Shown piece after piece: positions 15,821-24,069 of a stretch of DNA of 64,000 bases. The stretch's first letter is position 1, and every line of letters begins with the position of its first letter. The position numbers and the translations under genes were made by a program. Origin of the DNA: JAQGMJ01 sp036498945 (GTDB lineage Bacteria > Pseudomonadota > Gammaproteobacteria > Burkholderiales > JAEUOS01); contig DASYEQ010000124.1 in NCBI GenBank assembly GCA_036498945.1, positions 1 through 64,000 of the forward strand, read 5' to 3'. The notes beneath the pieces were generated by a model. It ran no database searches. It saw only the letters and a program-made list of their open reading frames with translations, and had not been told where the DNA came from.

Positions 15821-17482
15821 CTATTGCGCCAGCCGTTTCCACGCCGTGGCCTGCGTCGGCGAGACGCGCACGTGGACGACGGTGGGCACGTCGCAAGGCG
15901 TGAACGCCTCGGCGATTTTCGCTTCGACTTCTTCCGGCTTCGCGATGGTGATGCCGCGCGCGCCGAAGGCGGTGGCCCAGGCGGCGAAGTCGGGGCTGTG
16001 CAACTCGGTGGAGGGGCGGAATTCGTGGCCGGGGTAGCGGGCGCGCTGGTGCATGGCGATGGTGCCGTAGGCGTGGTTGTCGGCGATCACCAGCAGGGGC
16101 CTGGCGCCGTAGAGGCGGGCGGTGGCGATTTCGTTGCCGGTCATGAGGGCCCCGCCGTCGCCGACATAGCCGATCACCTGGCGCTTGGGCGCGGCAATCG
16201 ACGCCGCCACCGCCATCGGCACGCCGGCGCCCATGGCGCCGACCACCGAACTCAGGAAGGTCTGGCGGCGGGTAAAGCGCATGTAGCGGTGGATAAAGGT
16301 GGAGAAATTGCCGGCATCGGACGTGATCACCGCATCGGGGGCGACGTGGCGATTGATGGCGAGCACCACCTGCGCGAAGTTCACGCCGTCTTCCGTCGGC
16401 TCCCAGTCGTGGGCGTAGACCTTGTGTTGCAACTGGTGCAGGTGCGCGACCCAGGCGCGGCGCGCGTCGGCGGCAGGGAGCGCGGGGGCTTCCGATTGAT
16501 TGAGTTCTTCCACCAGCGCGGCGGGGTCGCAGGCGATGCCGAGCCTGGGTACCCAGACACGGCCGATTTCTTCCGCGTCGGGCCAGACGTGCACCAGGGG
16601 CACCTGGGGCTGCGGCTGCACGGGGAAGGTGTAGGACTGGCTCACCGGGTCGGTGAGGCGCTCGCCTAAGGCGATCAGCAGGTCGCAGCGCTTGATCTCA
16701 TCCAGCAGCGCGGCGGGGGTGCGGATGCCGATGTAGCCGGCGTAGTGCGCGTGCGCGCTGTCGAAATAATGCGGGCGGCGGTTGGTGGCGCATACCGGCA
16801 GCAGGTATTTCTCGGCAAGCGCGTGCACGGCTTCGCGCGATGCCCGGTCGCCGATGGCGCCGCCGACGTAGAGCACGGGGCGCTCGGCGCGCGCGAGCAG
16901 CTCGCGCAATTGTTTGAGCGCGGCAGCGCCGGGGCCGGAGAGGGGGCGCGGGCGCGGCGGCGCGGCTGGGCCTTCGGCCGCCTGCACCAGCACGTCTTCC
17001 GGCAGCACCACGGCCACCGCCCCGGGCGTGCCGGTGCGCGCCAGGTGCATGGCGCGGCCGATCGCCTCGGCCGCGTTGGTGGGGTTCATCACCTCGATCA
17101 CGCATTTGGTGAGGTCGGCCAGGATCCTGGTGTAGTTCTGCTCTTGCAGCGCCATGCGGCCCATCTCGCGCGTGTCGATCTGGCCGATCAGCACCACCAG
17201 GGGTACGGCGTCCTGGTGCGCGGTGTGCAGGGCGATCATCGCATTCGACAGCCCCGGGCCGCGCGAGACCATGCACACGCCGGGGCGGTCGTGCATCTGG
17301 CCGTCGGCAATCGCCATGTAGCCGGCGCCGCTCTCGTGCCGGCACACCACCAGTTGCACGCGGTTGCCGCGCAACAGCGCGTCGGTGACACCCAGGAAGC
17401 TTTCGCCGGGGACGCAGAACACGCGCTCGACGCCGTGGTCCGCGAGGGAGCCGGCGATCTGCTCGGCGACGGTGATGCCCAT
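15821..17482 (-). CDS. thiamine diphosphate-dependent enzyme, acetolactate synthase-like
   Basis: A 553-residue TPP enzyme with three domains: pyrimidine-binding N-terminal (catalytic Glu50 in VVCRHESGAG), central domain of the transhydrogenase type (RPVLYVGGAIGDRAS), and C-terminal diphosphate-binding domain with GYVGDGGALMTGNE...VIADNHAYG, the GDG-N metal motif. It resembles the large subunit of acetolactate synthase, but the gene has no regulatory-subunit partner and lies in a catabolic operon. A role as a 2-oxoacid decarboxylase or carboligase is more likely. ATG 17482 follows AAAGGA, and that site overlaps the stop codon of the Bug gene 10 bases upstream, so the two are co-translated. 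Confidence 0.87.
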   Translation of the reverse strand: MGITVAEQIAGSLADHGVERVFCVPGESFLGVTDALLRGNRVQLVVCRHESGAGYMAIADGQMHDRPGVCMVSRGPGLSNAMIALHTAHQDAVPLVVLIGQIDTREMGRMALQEQNYTRILADLTKCVIEVMNPTNAAEAIGRAMHLARTGTPGAVAVVLPEDVLVQAAEGPAAPPRPRPLSGPGAAALKQLRELLARAERPVLYVGGAIGDRASREAVHALAEKYLLPVCATNRRPHYFDSAHAHYAGYIGIRTPAALLDEIKRCDLLIALGERLTDPVSQSYTFPVQPQPQVPLVHVWPDAEEIGRVWVPRLGIACDPAALVEELNQSEAPALPAADARRAWVAHLHQLQHKVYAHDWEPTEDGVNFAQVVLAINRHVAPDAVITSDAGNFSTFIHRYMRFTRRQTFLSSVVGAMGAGVPMAVAASIAAPKRQVIGYVGDGGALMTGNEIATARLYGARPLLVIADNHAYGTIAMHQRARYPGHEFRPSTELHSPDFAAWATAFGARGITIAKPEEVEAKIAEAFTPCDVPTVVHVRVSPTQATAWKRLAQ

Positions 17483-17492
17483 GATGCGTCCT

Positions 17493-18458
17493 TTACTTCG
17501 GGTTCGGTTGCAGCACGCCTTCGGCGGCGAGCTTTTTCCAGCGCGCGGTTTCCTGATCGAGATACTTGCCGTACTCGGCGGCGGTCATCTTGCCGGCTTC
17601 GGCGCCGGCGTTGTTGATGATCTTCATGTTGGCCGGGTCCGCAAGGCCCTTGAGCAGCGCGGCGGAGAGCTTTTGCACGACCGGGGCGGGCGTGCCCTTG
17701 GGGGCGACGATGCCGAACACGGAGAGGATGTCCGCGCCCTTGATGCCGAGTTCGTCCATGGTGGGCAGGTTGGGCGCGGCGTTCCAGCGCTGGGCGGAGG
17801 TAATCGCCAGCGCCTTCACCTTGCCGGCGGCGGCATTCGGCAGGCCGCTGTTGAGGTTGTCGAACATGATGTTGACGCGGCCGCCGAGCAGGTCGGTTTG
17901 CGCGGCGGCAGTGCCCTTGTAGGGCACGTGCACCAGCTTGGTCTTGGTGACCGCGCCGAAGATCACGCCGGACAAATGGCTCACGGTGCCCAGGCCGGCG
18001 GAGGCGAAGCTCACCTGCTCGGGATGCGCGCGCGCGTAGTCGACCAGGCTTTTCATGTCGGAAAACGGTGCGCCGGGGGCGATCACCAGCACGTTCGGCG
18101 CACTCGCCAGCAGGCTGACGGGGGCGAAGCGCTTGAGGATCTCGTTTTGCGGCTCGCGGTCGGCCACCGGATTGACGATGTCGGCGAACACGTTGACCAG
18201 CAGGGTGTAGCCGTCCGGCGGCGCGGCGGCCACCACCGAAGCGCCGATGGCGCCGCTGGCGCCGGGGCGGTTGTCGACGAAGGCTTGCGTGCCCAGGCCG
18301 GAGAGGATCTGCGCGGCGACGCGGCCGGTGATGTCGGTCGGCCCGCCGGCGGTGAAGCCCACCACCAGCTTGATCGGCTTGTCGGGATATTCGGCGAAGG
18401 CGCTGGCGCTGAACGCGGCACAGGCGCACATCAGGGCACAGGCGAGAAGTCTGCTCAT
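17493..18458 (-). CDS. Bug-type tripartite tricarboxylate transporter receptor (TctC family)
   Basis: A 321-residue periplasmic solute receptor with a Sec signal peptide (cleavage after SAFA, about residue 22). Family marks are YPDKPIKLVVGFTAGGPTD, VDNRPGASGAIGA, PPDGYTLL, LVHVPYKGTAAAQTDLLGGR and the closing GKYLDQETARWKKL. Bug receptors bind carboxylates (citrate, glutamate, aspartate, nicotinate, terephthalate) for TctAB transporters; no tctAB is nearby. Middle gene of a three-gene operon with the RraA-like protein and the TPP enzyme, so its ligand is probably the substrate of that pathway. Its leader CGGAGACAAAAATG is identical to that of the Bug gene at 39007. Confidence 0.92.
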   Translation of the reverse strand: MSRLLACALMCACAAFSASAFAEYPDKPIKLVVGFTAGGPTDITGRVAAQILSGLGTQAFVDNRPGASGAIGASVVAAAPPDGYTLLVNVFADIVNPVADREPQNEILKRFAPVSLLASAPNVLVIAPGAPFSDMKSLVDYARAHPEQVSFASAGLGTVSHLSGVIFGAVTKTKLVHVPYKGTAAAQTDLLGGRVNIMFDNLNSGLPNAAAGKVKALAITSAQRWNAAPNLPTMDELGIKGADILSVFGIVAPKGTPAPVVQKLSAALLKGLADPANMKIINNAGAEAGKMTAAEYGKYLDQETARWKKLAAEGVLQPNPK

Positions 18459-18523
18459 TTTTGTCTCCGGAAGTCGTTATGCCCCGCCGTGGGCGGCGGG
18501 TTTTGATGGGAACTGCGGGCGGT

Positions 18524-19246
18524 TTAGGCGTTGGTGGGCAGGTCGGCCACGCCCAGGCCTTCGTCGATCAGCTTGCACTTGCGCGCTTCGGCGTCCGACT
18601 TTTCCAGCGCCATTTTCAGGATTTCGGCGGCGCGGTTGCGCGGGATGAAGACGATGCCGGAATCATCCGCCAGCACGATGTCGCCCGAGTTGACGCGGAT
18701 GCCCATGATGTCGATCTCGCCGTTGATTTCCACCGTCTCCAGGCGCCACTTGCCGGTGACCGGCGAGCGCTCGGTGGCCCACACGGGGTAGCCGACACTG
18801 CGCGAATGGGCGACGTCGCGGATCGCGCCTTCGACGATCGCGCCCATCTCGCCCTGGCGCTTGCCGGTCTGCGCCGAGATGCCGCCCATGTTGGAAACGC
18901 CGGAGACGCCGGCAATCACCAGCACGTCGCCGGCGCTGGCGAGGTTGTGCGCCTCGAATTCGGCCATCTTGTTGACGTGCTTTTTCGCCGATTCGTAAGG
19001 GTGCTCCTGCTGCATGATGTTGCGCACCGTGAGCGCCGGGCCGACGATGCAGGTGCCGGGGATGGTGGGCTGGAATTTCGTCGCGGGAAGGGCGCCGAGA
19101 ATGCCCAGCTCGTCCATGATGTCCGAGAGCACGCCGCTGGCGTCGCCCAGCGACCTGAAGCCCTCGATCATGCCGGCGGGCGGGCGCGGCACTTCCATCA
19201 GCTTGATGCGCTCGCGCGCGATTTTTCCGGTGAGTTTCTTTTCCAT
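18524..19246 (-). CDS. RraA-like protein, possible 4-hydroxy-4-methyl-2-oxoglutarate aldolase family
   Basis: A protein of 240 residues of the RraA/HMG aldolase fold. Visible are SDIMDELGILGALP, ALTVRNI, GDVLVIAGVSGVSNMGGI, GAIVEGAIRDVAHSRSVGYPVWA and GDIVLADDSGIVFIP. The GAIVEGAIRD segment provides the Arg-Asp pair that binds metal and enolate in family aldolases and oxaloacetate decarboxylases. Start: GAGG lies 6 bases before the ATG at 19246; an ATG two codons upstream has no room for a site. First gene of the operon with Bug and TPP enzyme. In catabolic clusters such proteins cleave or decarboxylate branched hydroxy-oxo acids; the substrate here is unknown. Confidence 0.83.
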   Translation of the reverse strand: MEKKLTGKIARERIKLMEVPRPPAGMIEGFRSLGDASGVLSDIMDELGILGALPATKFQPTIPGTCIVGPALTVRNIMQQEHPYESAKKHVNKMAEFEAHNLASAGDVLVIAGVSGVSNMGGISAQTGKRQGEMGAIVEGAIRDVAHSRSVGYPVWATERSPVTGKWRLETVEINGEIDIMGIRVNSGDIVLADDSGIVFIPRNRAAEILKMALEKSDAEARKCKLIDEGLGVADLPTNA

Positions 19247-19481
19247 GTCCATCCTCGGGTCTGCGGGCGTCTTCACGCCTGATTTTTCGGTGCGGGCCCG
19301 ATGAAGACGGGCGCGTCTCGGACAGCGTAACAAACGCCGGGGGGTGAGGCAACTTATGGGTCAACTCATGGGTTGGCGCGCCTTGCCCCCGCCGAACTCC
19401 GCGCCGCCGCGCCGGTCTGAAGGATATCGGGCCGCACGCCGCCGGCCTTTCCACCCGCCGCAGGCATGATGGAGGCAGCGC

Positions 19482-20543
19482 ATGCAATTGATGCTGATTT
19501 CGCAGGGCCGGATCGAGCCTTGCAACAACCTGGAAGCCATTCCCGAAGGCGCCTTCGCCTGGCTGGACAGCGCGCGTTCCGAACCCGCCGAGGCCTGGCG
19601 CTCGCTCGCCGAGCGCCTGACCGGCAAGGCGATCCACGATTCCCACGTGCGCGACGCCTGCAACGCGCAGCACCCTTCCTCCTTCGACAACACCGCCGAT
19701 TACGAGGTGATCATCTTCCGCGGCTTGCTGCCCTCCACCGGTACGCACGAAAACGAGTCCTCCATGGGCATGGGGCCGGACGGCAATTACAACTATGGCC
19801 CGGAAAACGCCTGCCCCTTCGTCATCAACACCGCGCCCGCCTGCTTCATCCTGTTCGAGCGCATGGTGGTGACGGTGCGCTCGGACGAAGCGCCGCAGAC
19901 CGAGCAGGTGCGCAAACGCCTCCTGTCGAATGCCGCCAAGCCGCCCACCTGCCCGGAGGACCTGGTGCAGCGCGTGCTCAACGCGATGGTGGACCGCTAC
20001 CTCGAATTGCGCCTGCCGCTGTCGCAGCGCCTGGCGCGCTGGCAAAAAGACCTGCTCGATCCGTCCAAGCCCTTCCACGACTGGCGCACCATGCTCGACC
20101 AGCGGGTGGAACTGCACAAGCTGCAGCAGTTGTGCGAGGAGCAGCGCGACGCCGTAGCCGAATGGCTGGACAACCAGCACGACGCGCTGTCGGATGCGAT
20201 GAACGTGCGCATCAACGACCTGCTCAACCACATCGAGCGCGTACTCAACCACACCGAAAGCCTGGAGCGCACGGCTGAGTCGGCGGTGCAGCTGCACTTC
20301 TCCGCCACCGCGCACCGCACCAACGAGATCATGCGCACGCTCACCATCATCAACGCGGTATTCCTGCCGCTCACCTTCATCGCCGGCGTCTTCGGCATGA
20401 ACTTCCGCATCATGCCGCTGCTCAACTGGCGCGACGGCTTCTGGATGACCATGCTGTTCATGCTGCTGCTGGCCGCGAGTCTCGTCATCTACTTCAAGGC
20501 CAAGCGCTATTTCGCCGCCAAGGGCGCGACGGCGACGGTGTGA
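19482..20543 (+). CDS. CorA-family divalent cation transporter
   Basis: A 353-residue inner-membrane channel protein of the CorA/ZntB class. A large cytoplasmic N-terminal domain with long helices (about 150-285) is followed by two transmembrane helices near the C-terminus: LTIINAVFLPLTFIAGVFGMN carries the GMN selectivity motif (here FGMNF in place of the common YGMNF), and WMTMLFMLLLAASLVIYF is the second. The basic tail KAKRYFAAK is typical of CorA. It probably forms a pentamer that takes up magnesium, or exports zinc if ZntB-like; the sequence does not separate these. ATG 19482 follows GGAG. No operon partner; a LysR gene converges 9 bases downstream. Confidence 0.88.
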   Translation: MQLMLISQGRIEPCNNLEAIPEGAFAWLDSARSEPAEAWRSLAERLTGKAIHDSHVRDACNAQHPSSFDNTADYEVIIFRGLLPSTGTHENESSMGMGPDGNYNYGPENACPFVINTAPACFILFERMVVTVRSDEAPQTEQVRKRLLSNAAKPPTCPEDLVQRVLNAMVDRYLELRLPLSQRLARWQKDLLDPSKPFHDWRTMLDQRVELHKLQQLCEEQRDAVAEWLDNQHDALSDAMNVRINDLLNHIERVLNHTESLERTAESAVQLHFSATAHRTNEIMRTLTIINAVFLPLTFIAGVFGMNFRIMPLLNWRDGFWMTMLFMLLLAASLVIYFKAKRYFAAKGATATV

Positions 20544-20552
20544 AGTTGCCGG

Positions 20553-21464
20553 CTACTTGCGCCTGGCCCGGCGTGCGCGTTCGCGCCCGGCCTGCGTCAG
20601 CAGCTTTGCCAGCGCGCCGGCGGCCGGTGAAAGGCTGCGGCCGCTGCGCTGCAGGAGGCCGATGGTGCGGCTGACCTCGGGCCTGGCCAGCGGCACGCTC
20701 ACCACGCCGGCGGCGCCCACCGGCAGCGAGATACGCGGCACCACCGCGATCCCCAGCCCCTTTTCCACCATGCCGATGAGCGTCGAGACGTGCCGCACCT
20801 CGCACACCGGCTTGGGTAAAGGCGGCAGTTCGGCCAGCGCCTGGTCGATGAACAGGCGGTTGCGGCTGGCGTGGGAGACGCGCAGCAGCGGGTAGGCGGC
20901 CAGTTCTTCCCAGTCCACCGTACGCCGGCGCGCCAGCGCGTGGCCGGCGGGGCAGGCAAGCACGAAGGGCTCTTTCAAGAGGGGGGTGAAGCTGATCTCC
21001 GGGTCCTGCATGCCGATGTAGTTGAGGGCGAAGTCGGCCTCGCCCTGCTTCACGCTCGCCAGCACCTCATCGGCGCCTTCCTCGATGATGCGGATCAGCA
21101 CGCCCGGGTGCTGCTCGCGGAATTTCTGGATCAAGGGCGGCAGGAAGTGGTGCACGGCGGAAAACACGCAGCCCACCGTGACGTCTCCCTCCTCCAGTTG
21201 CGCGGCATCGCGCAGCGAAAGGATGGAGCGGTCGAGGTCGCCCACCAGCCCGCGCACCTGCGAGAGAAAGCGCCGGCCCAGGAGCGTGAGTTCGACGCTG
21301 CGCGTGGTGCGGTCGATCAGGCGCACCTCCAGCATGTCTTCCAGGTGCGAGATGCGGCGCGACAGCGCCGGCTGCGACAGGTGCAGGGCCCCGGCGGCGG
21401 CGGCGAAGCTTTGCAGCTCGCCCACGGTGACAAAGGCGCGCAGGTCGGCAAGCGAGGGCTTCAT
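20553..21464 (-). CDS. LysR-family regulator of the adjacent Bug/PrpD/dehydrogenase cluster
   Basis: A 303-residue LysR regulator: helix-turn-helix in LADLRAFVTVGELQSFAAAA and LHLSQPALSRRISHLEDML, effector domain with VTVGCVFSAVHHFLPPLI, ADFALNYIGMQ and KGLGIAVVPRISLP. The C-terminus is unusually basic (GRERARRARRK). It is divergent from the Bug gene at 21570, and the 105-base gap has two dyad sites of the LysR T-N11-A type. The simplest reading is that it controls the Bug, MmgE/PrpD and dehydrogenase genes in response to a carboxylate they handle. Confidence 0.9.
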   Translation of the reverse strand: MKPSLADLRAFVTVGELQSFAAAAGALHLSQPALSRRISHLEDMLEVRLIDRTTRSVELTLLGRRFLSQVRGLVGDLDRSILSLRDAAQLEEGDVTVGCVFSAVHHFLPPLIQKFREQHPGVLIRIIEEGADEVLASVKQGEADFALNYIGMQDPEISFTPLLKEPFVLACPAGHALARRRTVDWEELAAYPLLRVSHASRNRLFIDQALAELPPLPKPVCEVRHVSTLIGMVEKGLGIAVVPRISLPVGAAGVVSVPLARPEVSRTIGLLQRSGRSLSPAAGALAKLLTQAGRERARRARRK

Positions 21465-21478
21465 GGCGGCTCCAATTT

Positions 21479-21522
21479 ATGCAAATTCTGCATTAAAACC
21501 TCAGAAAGTTGCAATTTACAAC
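21479..21522. promoter_or_regulatory. two LysR-type dyads between the regulator and Bug genes
   Basis: ATGCA AATTC TGCAT (21479-21493) is a perfect 5-5-5 dyad of the T-N11-A class. A second, GTTG CAATTTA CAAC (21508-21522), is centred 29 bases away, about three helical turns, which is the usual spacing of recognition and activation sites for LysR tetramers. The region is AT-rich against its surroundings. Confidence 0.55.
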
Positions 21523-21569
21523 AAAGCCGGACTGCCCGAACATAGACCGGTCAAGCAGGAGACAATCCG

Positions 21570-22535
21570 ATGAAACGCCGTACCTTCCTCATGGCCGCTT
21601 CGGCCTCCGTACTGCCGCTGGCAGCGCGCGCCCAGTCCTACCCCACCCGGCCGATCCGCTACATCGTCCCGGTCGCCGCCGGCGGCGGCAACGACATGAT
21701 CGCCCGCGTCGTCACCGAGCGCTGGGGCAAGCTGCTGAACACCACCTTCGTGGTGGAAAACATGGGCGGCGGCGGCGGCGTGGTCGCCTGCACCACCGCC
21801 GCGCATGCCGCGCCCGATGGCTATACCCTGATGCAAAGCTACGTTGCCACCCACGGCACCACGCCGGCGACGCGCAAGGTGAATTACGACGCGATCAGGG
21901 ATTTCACCCCGGTCGGCATGATCGGCGCCACCCCGAACATTCTGGCGATCAACGCCAACGTGCCGGCGAAAACCCTGGCCGAATTCGTCACCTACGTGAA
22001 GAAGAGCCCCAAGCCGCTTTCCTACGGCTCGGCCGGCGCCGGCTCGCTTACCCACCTGACGATGGAACTGTTCAAGCAGCAGACCGGGATCGACATGGTG
22101 CACGTGCCCTACCGCGGCATCGCCCCGGCAATCAACGACGTGCTCGGCGGCCAGACCCAGGCGATGTTCCCCGGCCTGGCCGCGGCGCTGCCGCACGTGC
22201 GCTCCGGGCGCCTGCGCGCGCTCGCCGTCACCGGCAAGAAGCGCAGCCCCGCGCTGCCCGATGTGCCGACGATGGAAGAAGTCGGCTTCAAAGGCTTCGA
22301 TGCCATGCAGTGGTACGGCTCGGCCGGCCCGGCGAACCTGCCGCCGGCCATCGTGCACCGCCTGAACGAAACCCTGGTCGAGGTGCTGAAGGCGCCCGGC
22401 ATGAGCGAGAAGCTTTCTTCCGAAGCGGTGGATGTGTGGCCGATGACGCCGAAGGAGTTCGGCGACTACATGCGCGCCGACATCGCGCGCTGGACCGCGC
22501 TGGCGAAGGCGCGCCACATCACGCTGGACGAGTAA
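21570..22535 (+). CDS. Bug-type solute receptor (TctC family)
   Basis: A 321-residue receptor. The signal sequence carries KRRTFLMAASASVLPLAARAQ (twin arginines, Ala-rich core), so Tat export is possible. Mature part: YPTRPIRYIVPVAAGGGNDMIAR, an unusually glycine-rich ENMGGGGGVVA loop, APDGYTLM, MVHVPYRGIAPAINDVLGGQ, and closing FGDYMRADIARWTALAKA. ATG 21570 follows AGGAGA. It is the first gene of a cluster with MmgE/PrpD and beta-decarboxylating dehydrogenase genes and is divergent from their presumed LysR regulator. The cluster points to a branched di- or tricarboxylate as ligand (inference). Confidence 0.92.
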   Translation: MKRRTFLMAASASVLPLAARAQSYPTRPIRYIVPVAAGGGNDMIARVVTERWGKLLNTTFVVENMGGGGGVVACTTAAHAAPDGYTLMQSYVATHGTTPATRKVNYDAIRDFTPVGMIGATPNILAINANVPAKTLAEFVTYVKKSPKPLSYGSAGAGSLTHLTMELFKQQTGIDMVHVPYRGIAPAINDVLGGQTQAMFPGLAAALPHVRSGRLRALAVTGKKRSPALPDVPTMEEVGFKGFDAMQWYGSAGPANLPPAIVHRLNETLVEVLKAPGMSEKLSSEAVDVWPMTPKEFGDYMRADIARWTALAKARHITLDE

Positions 22536-22544
22536 GCAGCTCCA

Positions 22545-22566
22545 GGCCGGGAGCGCGCTCCCGGCC
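22545..22566 (+). other. intercistronic hairpin between Bug and MmgE/PrpD genes
   Basis: GGCCGGGAGC (22545-22554) and GCTCCCGGCC (22557-22566) form a perfect 10-bp stem with a 2-base loop, 10 bases after the Bug stop and 48 before the next start. It has no T-run. It may set different expression of the receptor and the enzymes by protecting the upstream message. Confidence 0.5.
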
Positions 22567-22613
22567 CGAATCGAAGTTCCCCTGATCCGTCATTCTCGCG
22601 CGGAGGCTCTTCC

Positions 22614-23978
22614 ATGGCCCGCAATACCACCGTCACCGCGGATACGTCCGCCCCGGCGATCACCGGCATCCTGGCGAAATTTGCCGCCACCCATCCCGCC
22701 AGCGGCTGGAGCGACAAGGTCGAGCACGAGGCGCGCCGCACCTTCTACAACTGGCTGGGCTGCGCCATCGGCGCGGCGAAGCACGAGGCGGGCGAAGCCG
22801 CGCTGGCCGCCGTGCGCATGCTGGAGCCGTCGCAGCAGGCCACGCTGCTGGGTCGCGGCGAAAAGGTGGACATGGCGAGCGCGGCGCTGATCAACGGCAT
22901 CACCTCGCACACCTTCGATTTCGACGACACGCACCTGAAGACCATCATCCACCCCGCCGGCCCGGTGGCTTCCGCGGTGCTGGCGCTGGCGGAGCACAAG
23001 GGCTTGAGCGGGCGCGCGGTGATCGACGCCCTGGTGCTGGGCATCGACGTTTCCTGCCGCATCGGCAACACCATGTACCCGGACCACTACGACCGCGGCT
23101 GGCACATCACCGGGTCCACCGGCATGCTGGGCGCCGCCGCCGGCTGCGCGCGCCTATTGGGGCTGGACGAGCAAAAGACCGCGATGGCCATCGGCATCGC
23201 CGCCTCCCAGCCGGTCGGCCTGCGCGAACAGTTCGGCACCATGACCAAGCCGTTCCACCCCGGTGGCGCGGCGCGTGCGGGACTTATGTCCGCGCTGATG
23301 GCGAACCAGGGCTTCACGGCGAGCCCGCGCTCGCTGGAGGCGCCGCGCGGCTTCGTGCAGGTGGTGTCCGACAAGCGCGCCTGGCATGAAGTCACCGACG
23401 AACTCGGCGAGCGTTTCGAGATTTCGTTCAATACCTACAAGCCGTTTGCCTGCGGCATCGTCATCCATCCCAGCATCGACGCCTGCGTGCGCCTGCGCGA
23501 GCAGGGCGTGAAACCGGAAGATGTCGAGCGCATCGACCTGCGCGTGCATTCGCTGGTGCTGGAACTCACCGGCAAGAAGAAACCCGCCGACGGGCTGCAG
23601 GGCAAGTTCAGCGTGTATCACGGCTGTGCGGTGGGCCTGATCTACGGCCGCGCCGGCGAGAGTGAATATGCCGATGCCGTGGTCACCGATGCGCGGGTGA
23701 TCGCGCTGCGCGACAAGGTGCAGGCCACGGTGGATGATTCGGTCAGCGAGGAATCGGCGCACGTCGCCGCGATTCTCAAGGACGGCCGGCGCATCGAGAT
23801 CGTGGTCGAGCATGCGATCGGCTCGATGCAAAACCCGCTGACCGACGCCCAGCTCGAAGCCAAGTTCAACAACCTGGTCGAGCCGGTGCTGGGCGCGGCG
23901 CGCGCCCGCGAAATCACCCGCGCCTGCTGGATGCTCTCGTCGCTGCGCGACGTGCGCGAACTCACCAAGCTTTGTTAG
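22614..23978 (+). CDS. MmgE/PrpD-family protein
   Basis: A 454-residue member of the MmgE/PrpD family, which includes 2-methylcitrate dehydratase, cis-aconitate decarboxylase and iminodisuccinate epimerase. Recognisable are LGCAIGAAKHEA, NGITSHTFDFDDTHLKTIIHP (the conserved active-site region with HxxDFDD), LVLGIDVSCRIG, HITGSTGMLGAAAGCARLLGLD, KPFHPGGAARAGLMSALMA and YKPFACGIVIHPSIDA. These conserved His and Asp segments are complete, so it should be active. It probably dehydrates, epimerises or decarboxylates a carboxylic acid taken up through the Bug receptor. A second, divergent copy of the family is at 29285. Confidence 0.88.
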   Translation: MARNTTVTADTSAPAITGILAKFAATHPASGWSDKVEHEARRTFYNWLGCAIGAAKHEAGEAALAAVRMLEPSQQATLLGRGEKVDMASAALINGITSHTFDFDDTHLKTIIHPAGPVASAVLALAEHKGLSGRAVIDALVLGIDVSCRIGNTMYPDHYDRGWHITGSTGMLGAAAGCARLLGLDEQKTAMAIGIAASQPVGLREQFGTMTKPFHPGGAARAGLMSALMANQGFTASPRSLEAPRGFVQVVSDKRAWHEVTDELGERFEISFNTYKPFACGIVIHPSIDACVRLREQGVKPEDVERIDLRVHSLVLELTGKKKPADGLQGKFSVYHGCAVGLIYGRAGESEYADAVVTDARVIALRDKVQATVDDSVSEESAHVAAILKDGRRIEIVVEHAIGSMQNPLTDAQLEAKFNNLVEPVLGAARAREITRACWMLSSLRDVRELTKLC

Positions 23979-24069
23979 CGGCATAAGGCAGATAACTTCC
24001 GGGCCGGCATCCACCGGCCTATGATCGCCGCCGGCTTTTCCATCCCACCGACTCTTCCGAAAGACACCC

